Assembly: GCA_026929865.2 (NCBI GenBank)
Contig: CM049404.1
Location: forward strand, 6,509,501-6,573,500
Length of the DNA: 64,000 nucleotides
From: Hyperoplus lanceolatus
Lineage: Eukaryota; Chordata; Actinopteri; Uranoscopiformes; Ammodytidae
Reading direction: 5' to 3'
The notes below the pieces were generated by a model. That model did no database searches, was not told the DNA's origin, and worked only from the letters and a program-made list of their open reading frames with translations. Both the position numbers and the translations under genes were made by a program. Shown piece after piece: positions 1 to 10,851 of the stretch; position 1 is the first letter of the stretch; each line of letters opens with the position of its first letter.

Positions 1-17
1 CTATACCTGAAAATATA

Positions 18-245
18 TTATTTTACTGTTGTTAACAGCAGCAGGGCCCACAGTTTTATTTACAAACATATTCTATAGTCTTACGTTTGGTTCCAGTTGC
101 TTAAAGAAAGGGAAGGGATTCACAATGATAGAGTTATTCAATACTAAGAAATACATGTTGAGTAAATATATTGAGTAAACTAACTGCAGGTTCTGAAAAT
201 GTAAACACCTCCCCCCTCATCCGAAACTGCATATTGCACCTTTAA
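18..245 (-). repeat. Dispersed repeat, inverted partner of 3693-3945
   Basis: Read on the minus strand this stretch runs from a TAAAGGTGCA-type end, through a block around TTTACATTTTCAGAACC, to GGTTCCAGTTG-like and GCAGCAGGGCC-like blocks. The same order appears on the plus strand at 3693-3945. A third relative sharing only about the first 90 bases begins near 15706. The family is moderately diverged and non-coding. I cannot place it in a named superfamily. Confidence 0.6.
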
Positions 246-1339
246 CTGAGATGGACAGGTTTTTGTCTGCCCCTTCCTGCTGCTTAGCCAGTATTACGAC
301 CCTCCACTAATTATGGGTTTTTTTCTTTTGTCAATCACTTTCAAGGCACACACCCACATCATGATGAGACACCTGGCTTCATTCCAATCTCTGCACACTG
401 GCCCGTCACATATCCAGGATGACTGGATGTCAGTGATGAAGAGCATACAATTTACTGTTAGGATTGCTTTGAGTAATTAAACATCAGCGCTTCACAAGAT
501 GATGGCTGTTATTATGCCTGCATGTGACATAGCCTTTTTCACAGGCATGAAAGCGTCTTCACTTTGAAGAATGTAGCCAATTTTCATGATCATGTATTTA
601 TTAATTATCCTTGCCTATGTTGTTACATGCACAGTTAATCCTTGTACATGCATGATGTTCTATAATTGCCATGAACTGGAGCAGAAGAGTGTATTTGTCT
701 TCGAACCTATCCATTATGAGAACATAATTGATCTGCTGTACCGTCATTACAGTTGAAAGGTTAGTCTGGACCATTGTGGGCACCCCGCTTCAAGCAATTA
801 TAATATACAAGTAGCAATTATCCCTTTTGCTATGATTATGTACACATCTGCAGCACCACTTTGTATTATTTGCTTTAAAGTTACCACCGTCATGAAGGAT
901 TTATCATAACAATTTCAGAGCCAATTAACCCTTACCACAGTCGTATCCATGTGCATATGAAGGACCTGTGGGCACTATACAGCCGTTTTCTACATTAATT
1001 ATGTCTCATCTGGAACTAAATGTTCAAAACAGTGCCATATGCTAGCACATACTGACAGAATGGCAGCAGGTGGGACACGGGGACAGCTGAGGAGGTGATT
1101 GGCTCAACATCCTGATTGATGGATGGATACGTGTTTTAAGGTCTGACAAGTGGCTCAGGCTTTTATTTTATTTTGGTTTCCAGGATGAAACCAAAAAGAC
1201 ATAACAACCCTGCGTTCCAATACCCATACTTTCTGCTCTTTAGTATGGTAGAATAATGTTTAGGATGTCCAAATTCTTGTGATCAGATTAAGCATGCTTA
1301 AAAATGCCCGGATGCCTACAACTACCACCAGACGAGATT
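246..1339. other. Intergenic, nothing recognised
   Basis: AT-rich sequence with only short, unconvincing reading frames. I see no splice-site pattern, RNA gene or clear repeat boundary here. Confidence 0.5.
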
Positions 1340-1340
1340 T

Positions 1341-1600
1341 TTAGTGTTTTGAGTTAAGTTACTTTATTAGTCAATGGATGGTTACATTGAAATTTGTCTT
1401 TTCACATATCCCCTCTCAAGTTACCACACTTTGGAGGGGTTCAGAGCGCAGGGTCAGCCGCTCTACTAGTTTTACAACTAACACCCTCCTGGCCGGTGCC
1501 GGGGATCGAACCAGTGACCTCATATCATCATCGCTAGTCGGCCATGGTTACTGGTCGGCCACCTTTCCTCTAGGCCATCCTACCACCCCACCGAATAGCA
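1341..1600 (-). repeat. tRNA-derived SINE-like repeat
   Basis: On the minus strand there is an A-box-like TGGCCTAGAGG followed about 65 bases later by a B-box GGTTCGATCCC, the RNA polymerase III promoter pattern of tRNA-derived SINEs. A non-tRNA body follows. The A-to-B spacing is longer than in a plain tRNA, so this is a SINE head rather than a functional tRNA. Confidence 0.6.
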
Positions 1601-2162
1601 TGCTTTTTTATGCATGCTATTTGGGCGATTCTGACCAACAATCCAGTGCACATAGAAAGTGAAGTCACATCGACGGAGCCTCTTTATGAAAAAAATACAT
1701 TTAAGCAAAAGGCATGATCAAGGCGCAATGCTATGATGAAAAAGTAAAAGTAGGTCCCAATTGTATGCCTACTACTGCATGTTAACTACATTATTTTCAT
1801 GATAAGCTTTAGTATGCAGAATATAGAAACCAGAGAGAGTATGTGATTTGCAATGCAGCCCAAGTATGTGAGGCCTCGGGGCTTAGCTAATATGTTACAT
1901 ATGAAGTGTTATAACTTTGTTATGAAACATGGAGGTGGCATACGAGGTTAAGGTGTTCTAAAAGGGTCAGGGAGTTTATGGGAAGATTCACTTTGCAACA
2001 CAAACTTAACATACAATATTTGAAGAACAAACGGTACATAGAAGCATACCATTTATTGCTCCAAATGCTTTTAAAAAGTAATATTGAGCATTCTCATAAA
2101 TATTTGAATAATTAATATCAAAATGTTTTTTAAAAAATCTGAATGAACATTTCATAACATTG
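1601..2162. other. Intergenic, nothing recognised
   Basis: Low-complexity AT-rich spacer between the SINE-like repeat and the TA-flanked transposon. No coding or RNA signal seen. Confidence 0.5.
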
Positions 2163-2164
2163 TA

Positions 2165-3380
2165 GGGGAGAGTGGGTGAGTTGTGCCAGTGGGGAAGTTG
2201 TGCCACCCCTTGTTTCTAGAAAACCAAAGAAGAAATTGGAAATTTGACCACATATTTAAGAAGAGCCATCCATTTGACTCATCCTGTAAAGAAGGGAGAC
2301 ACAAGGAATAAGATATAAGCACATTTAAGCTAAAAAAAAGTTTGCTTTAGTATGCTACACTTTGTGTCTATATAGCAAGCACAATGTCAGCCCTAAACTG
2401 CTGCATCATGCTTATTATCCAACATTCTGGGGTTGGGGTGATTTGTGCCAGAGGGCCTGGGGTGAGTTATAAGTAAGTAAGCAAGTAAAATCTATTTATA
2501 AAAGCACATTTATAACATTATAACATTTATAGTTCACACTGTCCTAAGTGCTGAACACAGTGCATTCAGTAGGTAAAAAATTAAGGTAAAATAACAATAA
2601 CAAAAATAAAAGACATAAAGCCCAGACATCCACATATAAACAAAGATAGTAGTGCAGAGGTAAGATTGTTAATGGGGAGGAAAAACCAGGGTGTACAGAT
2701 GCGTTTTTGAGCCTTGATTTAAAGGCAGAAATGGAGGGGGAATCGCATATGCCAGGTGGCAGTTGGTTCTACAAGGGCGGAGCAGCTAGTGCAAATTAAA
2801 TTTCGGAGAGTTGTGCCATTGGCATGGCTGTATACGCTGGTCACCAAAAGAAAGTGATTGTCTACAGTAGCTCAGAAGAGACTGGCATCTCCATTCCACT
2901 TAACGACACCACTGATACGAATTCAGATGGCCAGAAAGATGATGATGGTGACTTTGTCATTGTGAGGTTTGCAGGTAAAACCATTAGATCTGCTAGGCCT
3001 TGTTTAAGAAGATTGTCCTTCAATCTTTGTAAAATATTTACTTTATTTACTTTAAATAAACCTTAAATACGTGATTGTCTAATGGATTTGTCTTGCATTA
3101 CAGTTTATGAGATATATATCAATGGCACAATTTGCCCCATGGTATTCTCTCCAAAGGCACAACTTAAACCACACCTTGGGCAAGTTGTGCCACAAGACAA
3201 CTTTTTTTCCAAAAGCTATATTTCTTAAACAGTTTATTTCAGATCCAAAGTTATTGTTGCCGGGGATGCACAACAGTACCCTGAAACATATGTACATATT
3301 TGAGTTGGAGACTTTACTGTCAAGGCCTCACTTTAAAGTCACTTTGAGTAAAAAGTGGCACATCTCACCCCACTCTCCCC
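2165..3380 (+). mobile_element. TA-flanked inverted-repeat DNA transposon, copy 1
   Basis: The element starts GGGGAGAGTGGGTGAG and ends with the near-complement CTCACCCCACTCTCCCC. Each end is flanked by TA (2163-2164 and 3381-3382), the target duplication expected of the Tc1/mariner/pogo superfamily. A homologous copy lies at 48021-49140 with the same internal order: a TTCTAGAAAACC block, an L2-like 3' fragment at about 2468-2785, a short acidic reading frame, and a terminal block. No transposase catalytic core is present, so it is non-autonomous. Placement near pogo/Tigger is inference from the TA target and the acidic C-terminal-like peptide. Confidence 0.75.
2824..2974 (+). pseudogene. Acidic reading frame inside the TA-flanked element (copy 1)
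   Basis: About 50 codons open from ATG at 2824. The peptide begins MAVYAGHQKKVIVYSSS, continues through a Ser/Asp-rich stretch, and ends DGDFVIVRFAG, where a GTAAAA donor-like site follows at 2975. The copy at 48772 keeps 42 of its first 47 residues. The shape (acidic linker, then a DFV-V-FAG strand) resembles the tail exon of pogo/Tigger-type transposases known from fish, but I recognise it only by pattern. Between the copies I count about seven replacement and two silent base changes, so there is no sign of protein-level constraint. Most likely a passenger fragment. Confidence 0.5.
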
Positions 3381-3692
3381 TATATGTCCATAATGTGCAC
3401 ACACATTAATTGGTTGTACACTCTTCATTGAGAAATATAATTTGGTGTTGTGAAAAACTTCCTGTTGGCAAGGGTTCTCTATTTATTAAGAAAGAGGAAG
3501 TCATTCTTGGGATTATTGTGTAAACCAAATCTTTTTTGCCATTGTGTCCCTTGTGGCCTCTTAATGAAGTGTGCAGTGCTGGACAGATATTTGAAAAGAA
3601 AAGGTGGTGAAAAGTTGAGTGACTGTGACAAAATCTGAACAGGAATAGGAAGGGGCTGCATGGCTTTGCACACTGCATGGGACATCGTGCTT
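3381..3692. other. Intergenic spacer
   Basis: Overlapping short frames on both strands show no domain or splice pattern. No function assigned. Confidence 0.45.
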
Positions 3693-3945
3693 AAAGGTGC
3701 ACTTCGCAGTTTCAGTTGAAGGGGGTTTGTTTACATTTGCAGAGCCTTGCAGTTATTTTTTTTAAACATATTTTCTCAACATGGAATTCTTGTTGTATTG
3801 AATAATTCATCATTAATTCATAGTTTATCATAAATCAACACCAATTTATTTTGAGACAACTGGAACCAAACCTATATGACTAGAAAGTAGGTTGTAAGTA
3901 AGTCGGCCCTGCTGCTGTAAAAAACAACAGTTAAACTTTTCAAGT
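3693..3945 (+). repeat. Dispersed repeat, inverted partner of 18-245
   Basis: Begins TAAAGGTGCACTTCGCAG and carries the same blocks in the same order as the minus strand of 18-245, ending near a GCCCTGCTGCTGT block. With the upstream copy it forms divergent inverted copies about 3.4 kb apart that enclose the SINE-like repeat and the TA-flanked transposon. Confidence 0.6.
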
Positions 3946-4703
3946 CACTCTTATAACTTCAAACAGTGTTCCATGTGACCTGTCAGGAGGAAGTTCTGTT
4001 TATTCAGATATCAGAAAATCAGTAGAGAATGTTCACTTCCCTGACACACCAAAGTGACATAGTGCACCCCACCCCCATAAGGGTAAAGTGAGACTTCAGA
4101 GATTGGACTGAGCAGCTGCCCCCCCCCCCCCTCCACCAACGCCAGCAATGCAACTAATAACGTGTCCTTACTGAGGTTGGAATGGCTGGTTATTTGAGCC
4201 CCTGCTGATCATGCAGGCATATGTGTATAGCCCCTTAAGAGATGCGCTCACTGGTTGCATTTCAGTCAGGTATCTGTCACACATTCATTGCTTTTGACCT
4301 CTCCATTTTCACACACCTCTCCAATGCTCCTGACCGAGCACACACTCTCACACACACTAATCTCACACCACTACTATTATTACAGTGGTACTAATACTGT
4401 ATTCGCTTAACAAGATGGTTTACATAATTCAGCTGTAAATTCTCTCATATGAAGTGCCAAAAATAGATCAAGAAAAAACTGGTTGCGCTTTGGTTACAGT
4501 GTATTTAATCTATTCCCTTATTATTATTATTCTACACTTTCAAATGACATGATTGGGCACTCAAGAAAAACATTGTGCAGTGCCTGATTTGCATATGTGT
4601 TATTTAAGGAATTTGCCCTGGGCAACACGAAAGCAAGTATGAACACACCTGTGCTCTCATGTTCATTCCAGTCAGCCAACGGTGATTTACAAACAGCTTA
4701 CTC
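3946..4703. other. Intergenic spacer with poly-C tract
   Basis: Contains a C-homopolymer at about 4120 and microsatellite-like CA stretches. No gene or RNA signal seen. Confidence 0.5.
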
Positions 4704-4706
4704 TTA

Positions 4707-5761
4707 GGGGCACTTTACACTGTGAAAACGTGACAGTTTTCCAGTTTTTGGTTTAAAAAAAACCCCCGTTCAGACACAATTTATCTGACATCTTCACCCG
4801 TACACAAGTTTTCAGAGGAAACGGGCCGAAATCGCTGAAGCAGCAGTGCCACGCCAATAGTCAGCGGTGACACAGCCTAGTAGATAGCTCTTCCGGTACA
4901 ATTTGATGCATACAACCTTACTGTAACCGAAAATTAATGCCACTAACGTTCATAAAGAGGTTGGTGTAAGCTTGGGCTTACAAATATTGTAAAAGACAAG
5001 CTTTCTGTCCTCTTATTTCACCGCATTGAACTCGTAAAAACAGAAGACTTGCTGATAGTGAAGGGACAGGGACTTCGTGAGCTGATACCTTCCTGTTAGG
5101 CGACTTCAAAATAAAAGTCAACTCACGTGTGTCCAGTGAAATGCTATTGTTTAGCCAGTGAAATGCTTTTACTTTGAAGCCGTAGCCTTAAGGCTCCTTT
5201 TGTTGAACAGTAGCCGCTAGCTTAACCGCTGCACGCTGATAGTGTTTTTAATGTAGAGAGAGCCGTGTCCCTGGCATATAGAAGTGACACACGTTTATTT
5301 AGCTAGAAAAACAGGCAGAGCACAAATCTTTCCCCAGCCAAAGTGACGGGTGGTCTCAATAACTTACTGCGGTAATTGCTTGGACTAAATTGGCGAGTGT
5401 TAGCCTATATTTTAGCGCTGCACGACACTCTCCGCTGATCACAGTGATGGTGCCGTGGAGACACCGTTCATGTTGTCTTCTAACTTTATAACTCGCTTGT
5501 GTTGTGGGTATTTTGACAGCAAATGTTATAGACTACGCATGTGTGAGGGTGGAGCCGTGACGTCAGCGTTATCAGGGGAAATGGTTTCGGTGTTTACAGG
5601 AAACCAAAACCGTTAAGTTTTCCAAAAAATCCTCCCTGGGAGGTGATCTCAAAAACCTGCGGTTTCATGCCTGCGTTTGCTGTTTTCCTGTAAATGATAT
5701 AGTGCAACCGCGGGAATTTTTCCGCGTTTGCACCGTTTCGTGTTGTCGTGTAAAGTGCCCC
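4707..5761. mobile_element. Harbinger-type non-autonomous transposon 1
   Basis: A 1055-bp element with 14-bp perfect terminal inverted repeats (GGGGCACTTTACAC) flanked by TTA on both sides (4704-4706, 5762-5764). A 3-bp TTA/TWA duplication is the hallmark of PIF/Harbinger insertion. Sub-terminal sequence also pairs across the element (GTTTTCCAGTTT-like at left, GGTTTCCTGTAAA-like near right). No transposase frame is present. Its right-hand TTA is also the left-hand TTA of the next element. Confidence 0.8.
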
Positions 5762-5764
5762 TTA

Positions 5765-6769
5765 GGGTGTATTCACACATGCCGTGTTTAGTTCGGTTGA
5801 AACGAACTCAGATGCACTTCCGCCTTTGGTGCGCATCTTTCAGACATGTGTGAATACAGCAACGCACTCGGGGCGGACCAAACAAACGATCCGAGACCCA
5901 GCTGAAGAGGTGGTCTCGATGCGGTTCCATACGCACTCTGCTGCAGTTCGTTTGTGGTGTGAATTTGTCCGGACTCGATCCGACTTAATTGCAGGAAGCA
6001 CTGTGATTTTCTTTTTAATAAATCACCGTCAGCTTCACGTTATGGGAAAGTGTTGCCTTTGTTGGGAAGATTAGTTGTGGTTTGACCGGGAGCCCCGAGC
6101 AAATATATTACATTTGATCGAGAGGACGCGTAAACATGCTGATGTGTTCAGCGATCAGATGAAGGAGAGGGAGCGCCCCCGCACAGTGCCACAGGTTCAC
6201 GCTACGCTTTGTATGAAGTGCGTGTTTTTATTTTGCTTCCCATGTTACGGGACCGTCAATACTATCCCCGTGTCAGTTTGGAGCTGAGCTGCGCCGAACT
6301 CACACCCAGCTGACACACGGCAGCTGTGTGTCAGCATGAGCCTATTACTCGCTAGCCCCTCCAGCAGCAAAAATACAGTAAACATTATTTTTCACTTCGT
6401 AGGCTACAAGCCACACATTGACACAGGCCTACATTTTATAACCATATGAAACAACAATAATTTTATGTTTTTTTATTTTATTTATAGGCTAGATGTAGGC
6501 CTATTTATTTATTTATTATTTTTAACCCCATATCGTATCAGTTACATATTTCGCAGTTTTCACTTCGTGCTTCCTGCTTCTCTCCACCCCAGAATGTCTT
6601 TCCAATGAATGAATGACCTCAGATCACGTGTGGTTTTACTTCTTAATGCTGGTTCACTTGCAAAAGGGGCAATATGAAAGTGGACCACACCAAAAGAAAA
6701 AAATCTAAACTTTATTTGGTCTGGACCAAAGCAAGTGAACTAGCGGACCTTCCCAGTGTGAATACACCC
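5765..6769. mobile_element. Harbinger-type non-autonomous transposon 2
   Basis: A 1005-bp element with 14-bp inverted termini (GGGTGTATTCACAC / GTGTGAATACACCC), flanked by TTA at 5762-5764 and 6770-6772. The interior holds further inverted copies of GTTCGGT / GGACCAAA-type motifs. Open stretches across 5784-6287 have no recognisable domain and look like chance frames. Immediate adjacency to element 1 implies one landed in the target duplication of the other. Confidence 0.8.
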
Positions 6770-6772
6770 TTA

Positions 6773-8290
6773 GTGCACTCACTGTTAGTGGACTATTTTA
6801 TGGGTGTACCATTTTAGTACAAAGATGGTGTGTAAGTTTGTATTAAACTTGCATGTGTCTGTGTATGTACGTGTGTGTTTGGTGTGTGTTTGTGTGTAAG
6901 AATTGCTTAGTTATGAATGCAAAAGGGTAAATATTTGGATTGTGGACAATATCAACCTTTATTATTAAACATATATGCTTACTGAAAATAGCAAACTCCA
7001 ATAAAATAAATACATAATAATTAATGTAAATAAATCAATTCTGCCTCCCTTTATTAATCCGTTTTTGTCCCAGTTTATGTGACACACAATATGCTACCTA
7101 TCAGCATTATGGTTTTAAAACTTACTATGACATTTCAAAAGAAAACAAAAACACAAGTTAGGCAGAGGGGAGGGGGAAGGAGAGAGCATGCTCTTCAGAC
7201 AATGATCTGGGCGGGAAAAGGAGAGCAGAGAGGGGGGTAGGGGGTGGTGCTGGAATGGAAGTCTTTTTATCTCTAGTTTCCCACATCCTGTGAAACGGCT
7301 TGCAAACGCAGCCTGGCCACCCAATTTGAAAGAATGACTGGAATGCGCCCGCCTATTCTCTCTCCCCCCCAGCTCGCTTTGATGAGCAAACTGCAGTTGA
7401 GAGCCCATTGTCAGGCAACTCAAATACAGCCCGCCAGCCCCATAGTCCTCCTGGAACTTCACTTCAGGCAATAAACCTCAGTGTTTAACGTGAAAATAAT
7501 CAGGTAAATGGCAGGGCTCAGAATGGCTGGAATGCAATTGATGAACTGCTGCTCAGGTTATAGGCCGAGGAGGCTATAGGCCCGGTTGGTATGTGTCTCT
7601 GTGAAGAATGTCTCTATTAAGCCATGTGGAGGCTTAAGTGCGACCAACATAAACTGTCTGTTTCTCTTCTATTCTACAGCATGCAACGCAGATTGAAAAA
7701 TACAATAATACATTAATTGTATAGGCCTATGGAAAAAGTGTATAATTGAAATATAGCCTAATAGGGACTACAGGTGGAACATAGCAGTTTGCTAAAACCT
7801 GGTACAATGCATAGCCTATATATTTGCTCTAAACAAGGCTTATGTTTCTTGTGTACATTGTCCTGTTTAAATAAAGTTACATGACATTACTATAGCCTAC
7901 TTCCAGTGTCAGTAAAGTAGGCTACTCCTCTTGTATTTTGAAGCATATAGTACTAATAGCCTACAAAAAAATTAAATCATAATAAAAAAAATCATCATCA
8001 TGGGAGTCCGTTTCCCGCAAAAAGAGGAGACGTACGGTGTGTGGGGTGGGGGGCACTTGGCTTTGAATTTGCATTTCCGTCCAACTTGAATTCATAATCA
8101 TCACTTCAGACCATGCTTCAGACCTAGGTCCATGGTTCAGACCTCAGACTCCCCCCCTTTTCTCTTTCTTTTTTTTAGCGCGTTTTTATTCCCGCCACGT
8201 CTGTGTCTGGCTCGGCTAAGGCTGGGGCATTGGGTTTGCCTTCTTTTTTCATCCTGTGATTGACGTGCGTTTGGAATGCGTATCTGCAAT
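6773..8290. other. pim1 upstream region
   Basis: No coding sequence. About 7140-7600 is locally GC-richer than its surroundings, and a G-rich/C-rich tract occurs at 7155-7250. At 8105-8149 there are four CAGAC motifs, three of them within the repeated octamer TTCAGACC, followed by a pyrimidine tract (8151-8177). I saw no canonical TTCNNNGAA STAT site in the 300 bases above the TATA box, although mammalian PIM1 is a STAT target. Confidence 0.5.
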
Positions 8291-8293
8291 CCT

Positions 8294-8375
8294 ATTGGCG
8301 CAGGGGGCGGAAAAGGGAGGTGAATCCGAGGACATCGGCACCTATGGCGACGCCCTCTTACTACTGCCTTATAAA
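8294..8375 (+). promoter_or_regulatory. pim1 core promoter: inverted CCAAT, GC box, TATA
   Basis: ATTGG (inverted CCAAT) at 8294-8298 is followed by a GGGGGCGG GC box at 8303-8310 and a perfect TATAAA at 8370-8375. Initiation would be expected about 25-30 bases downstream, near 8400. Their order and spacing ahead of the kinase leader make this a well-formed RNA polymerase II core promoter. Confidence 0.75.
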
Positions 8376-8399
8376 CGTCCTTCCCCCCCAGCTGCCCGT

Positions 8400-8752
8400 T
8401 TCTTGAGAGCCGGTGTGTGTGACTGACTGAGGAATTGGTCTACACACTGCTTCATCTGAATCATCCAATTTTACCCCACTCTGTTTACAAAACATCGCGG
8501 GGACTAGCTGCTGTTTGGACATCAGCTTTGAAGACGAAACTCAGATATCCATACGCCAGCCAGGACGAAGTTTGGGTCTATATTTTCCCTGGATCACGCG
8601 CTTCTTGTCTGGATCAGAGGATCACCACCGCGTTTTTTGTTGCCGCAACGTGGACTTTAAGCTCCACACACTGGGATACGGGAGACTATCGGTATCAAAC
8701 TACAAACTTAAAAACAAGAAGAAGACACCCGTGGTGGATATCTGTTTAAGGA
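8400..8752 (+). other. pim1 5' leader
   Basis: About 350 bases between the predicted start site and the initiator codon contain no ATG at all, so ribosome scanning would meet the kinase ATG first. In the kinase frame a TAA stands at 8747-8749, two codons before the ATG. The longer CUG-initiated isoform reported for mammalian PIM1 therefore could not be made from this contiguous leader. Confidence 0.65.
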
Positions 8753-10851
8753 ATGCTGCTGTCCAAGCTCAATTCTCTGGCCCACATCTCTGCCGTAGAC
8801 ATGCCGGCGAAAATCCAGCAGCTCCAAGTTCATCAAGGTTAGACGCCCTTTTATTCCCTCACTCGATCGTTATGGAGGACGACGGGGGCTGCCGCAGCAA
8901 TAATGGCTGGCAGCTCCCGCGTGCGTATCCGTTGCTCATTTCAACATCTATTTTAATTTTAGAATAGCAACATAGCCGATTATCCATAGTATATTGTGAT
9001 ATTCTGCTGGCACTGGTATTTCCATAGGGGATTATGTGTGTATTTGTTCCATGGTATTTACCGCTGTGTGTGTGTCCCCGCAGTGAAAGAGAGGGAGCCG
9101 TTCGAGAAGCTGTACCAGGTCGGCGGTGTGCTCGGCAGTGGCGGCTTCGGTACCGTCTACACCGGAACGAGGATTTCCGACGGAACTCCGGTTGCTGTTA
9201 AACATGTGGCCAAGGACAGAATCTCCGAGTGGGGCGAGCTGGTAAGAACACATTCGCCTATATTATTATATATTATTATATTAATTTAGGATATTTCTGT
9301 CATATTATATTGCTGTCATTTATGGTAGGCCTACTTAAGTCAGACATTAGGGAGTATTTTATGCGTGCTATTGGGCCATTATTTTATCAAAACAGACGCT
9401 AATGTTTTGTTTCTTCATCTCCTTTTAGCCTAATGGCTGCCGGGTCCCTATGGAGATTGTGCTGTTGAAGAAGGTGGGGACGGGCTTCCGCGGCGTGATT
9501 AAAATGCTGGACTGGTTCGAGCGCGCGGACAGCTTCATCGTGGTGATGGAGAGGCCCGAGAACGTGAAGGACCTGTTCGACTTCATCACGGAGCGAGGCG
9601 CCCTGCCGGAGGAGCTGGCCCGCAGCTTCTTCCGCCAGGTGCTGGAGGCCGTGAGACATTGCCACAGCTGCGGCGTGGTGCACCGCGACATCAAGGACGA
9701 GAACATCCTCATTGACCTGCGCACTGGCGAGATGAAGCTCATCGACTTCGGCTCCGGAGCCCTGCTGAAAGACACCATCTACACAGACTTTGATGGTGAG
9801 TCATCCATGAATATTATTATAACAATAATGATAATATAGCCTATATATTTTTTTCTTTTTACACTTTTGGTTACTTTATTAGATCTGCATTGTGATTGAA
9901 ATACGTCTTAGATTTTCCATTAGACCAGCGAGACTCCTTGGTCTTATGATTTGTTTCCCCCCAAACGGGAATTCCTAGGTTGTGTCATCTCTGACATCCC
10001 CCCACACAGCAGAGCAGCCCTTTCAATACTATATCATTCAAATCAGCATTACCTTTGCTTTGGCGCCCCCTATTGACAGGATGTGGCATTTTTACAACTT
10101 AAAGTTTGTAAACAAAGTCACATGGTCACCCCACCCACACACACAGGCATGCACTCTGTTATGAAACAGGCTCAGCTGATAAATCTACCCTCCTGGTTAA
10201 TCACAATGTAATACAAATATAATAAGATATTATCAGAAAAGAATATGATTTAGTTTGTGATACAATATTTCTTGATCATTATTTGTGAATAGTTGGGAGA
10301 TTTTAAAGGCATGTTTCTCTCTCTATTTTCCAGGCACAAGAGTGTACAGTCCTCCTGAGTGGATCAAATACCATCGCTACAATGGCCGCTCCGCCACAGT
10401 CTGGTCCCTGGGTGTCCTGCTTTACGACATGGTGTGTGGGGACATCCCCTTTGAACACGACGAGGAGATCCTAAAAGGGCAGGTGCTATTCCGGAGGAGA
10501 ATCTCCCCAGGTAAATTCACCTTAGCGATACTGTATATACTATATATTGTAGCTTGTACGTTACGTTTGTAGTGTTATATTTCACGTCTTAAGTTTAGTG
10601 CTGCATACTTATGGGTTTTGTCCCTCTGCCTTACAGAATGCCAACAGCTGATCAAGTGGTGCCTGTCCCTGCGCCCGGCCGACCGTCCGGCCTTCGATGA
10701 CATCGTCAACCACTCATGGATGCAGGGCTCTTCCTCCTCTTTAGTCCCGCCCACGCTGATGACAGACAAGAGCAGTGCAGAGATCCGGTTGCACAGCATC
10801 AACCACGAGGCCAGCACCTTCACAACCGCGCCGGTGGCCGTAGCTCGCTGA
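8753..10851 (+). CDS. pim1: Pim-family serine/threonine kinase, five coding exons
   Basis: Coding exons are 8753-8837, 9084-9241, 9429-9795, 10334-10510 and 10637-10851. All introns are GT-AG and phases join cleanly to 333 codons plus TGA (human PIM1 is 313 aa). The protein starts [12 protein letters not shown], the Pim N-terminus. It has the glycine loop [10 protein letters not shown] (45-54), VAVK lysine K68, the Pim hinge ERPEN with its unusual hinge proline P124, HRDIKDEN with catalytic D168, DFG D187, and the TRVYSPPEW segment from 205. Pim kinases are constitutively active cytosolic/nuclear survival kinases that phosphorylate basic-motif substrates such as BAD and are controlled mainly by transcription and mRNA/protein turnover. 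PIM1 is favoured over PIM3 because the PNG-RVPME and EELARSFF segments and the AEIRLHS tail match PIM1 and the PIM3 insertion is absent. Some segments ([17 protein letters not shown]) are PIM3-like. The 158-bp second exon appears to equal mammalian exons 2+3 joined. Confidence 0.95.

Noticed and set aside
7115-7471. 118-codon minus-strand frame upstream of pim1
   Set aside because: Driven by a purine-rich tract; low-complexity Pro/Ser content and no homology I recognise.
8435-8967. Frames of 104 and 150 codons overlapping the pim1 leader and exon 1
   Set aside because: Different frame from the kinase, no ATG at their starts, no domain, and they run through the exon 1 splice donor.
9399-9778. 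Long minus-strand frames opposite the kinase exon
   Set aside because: Antisense shadows of a GC-rich, codon-biased exon with no domain content.
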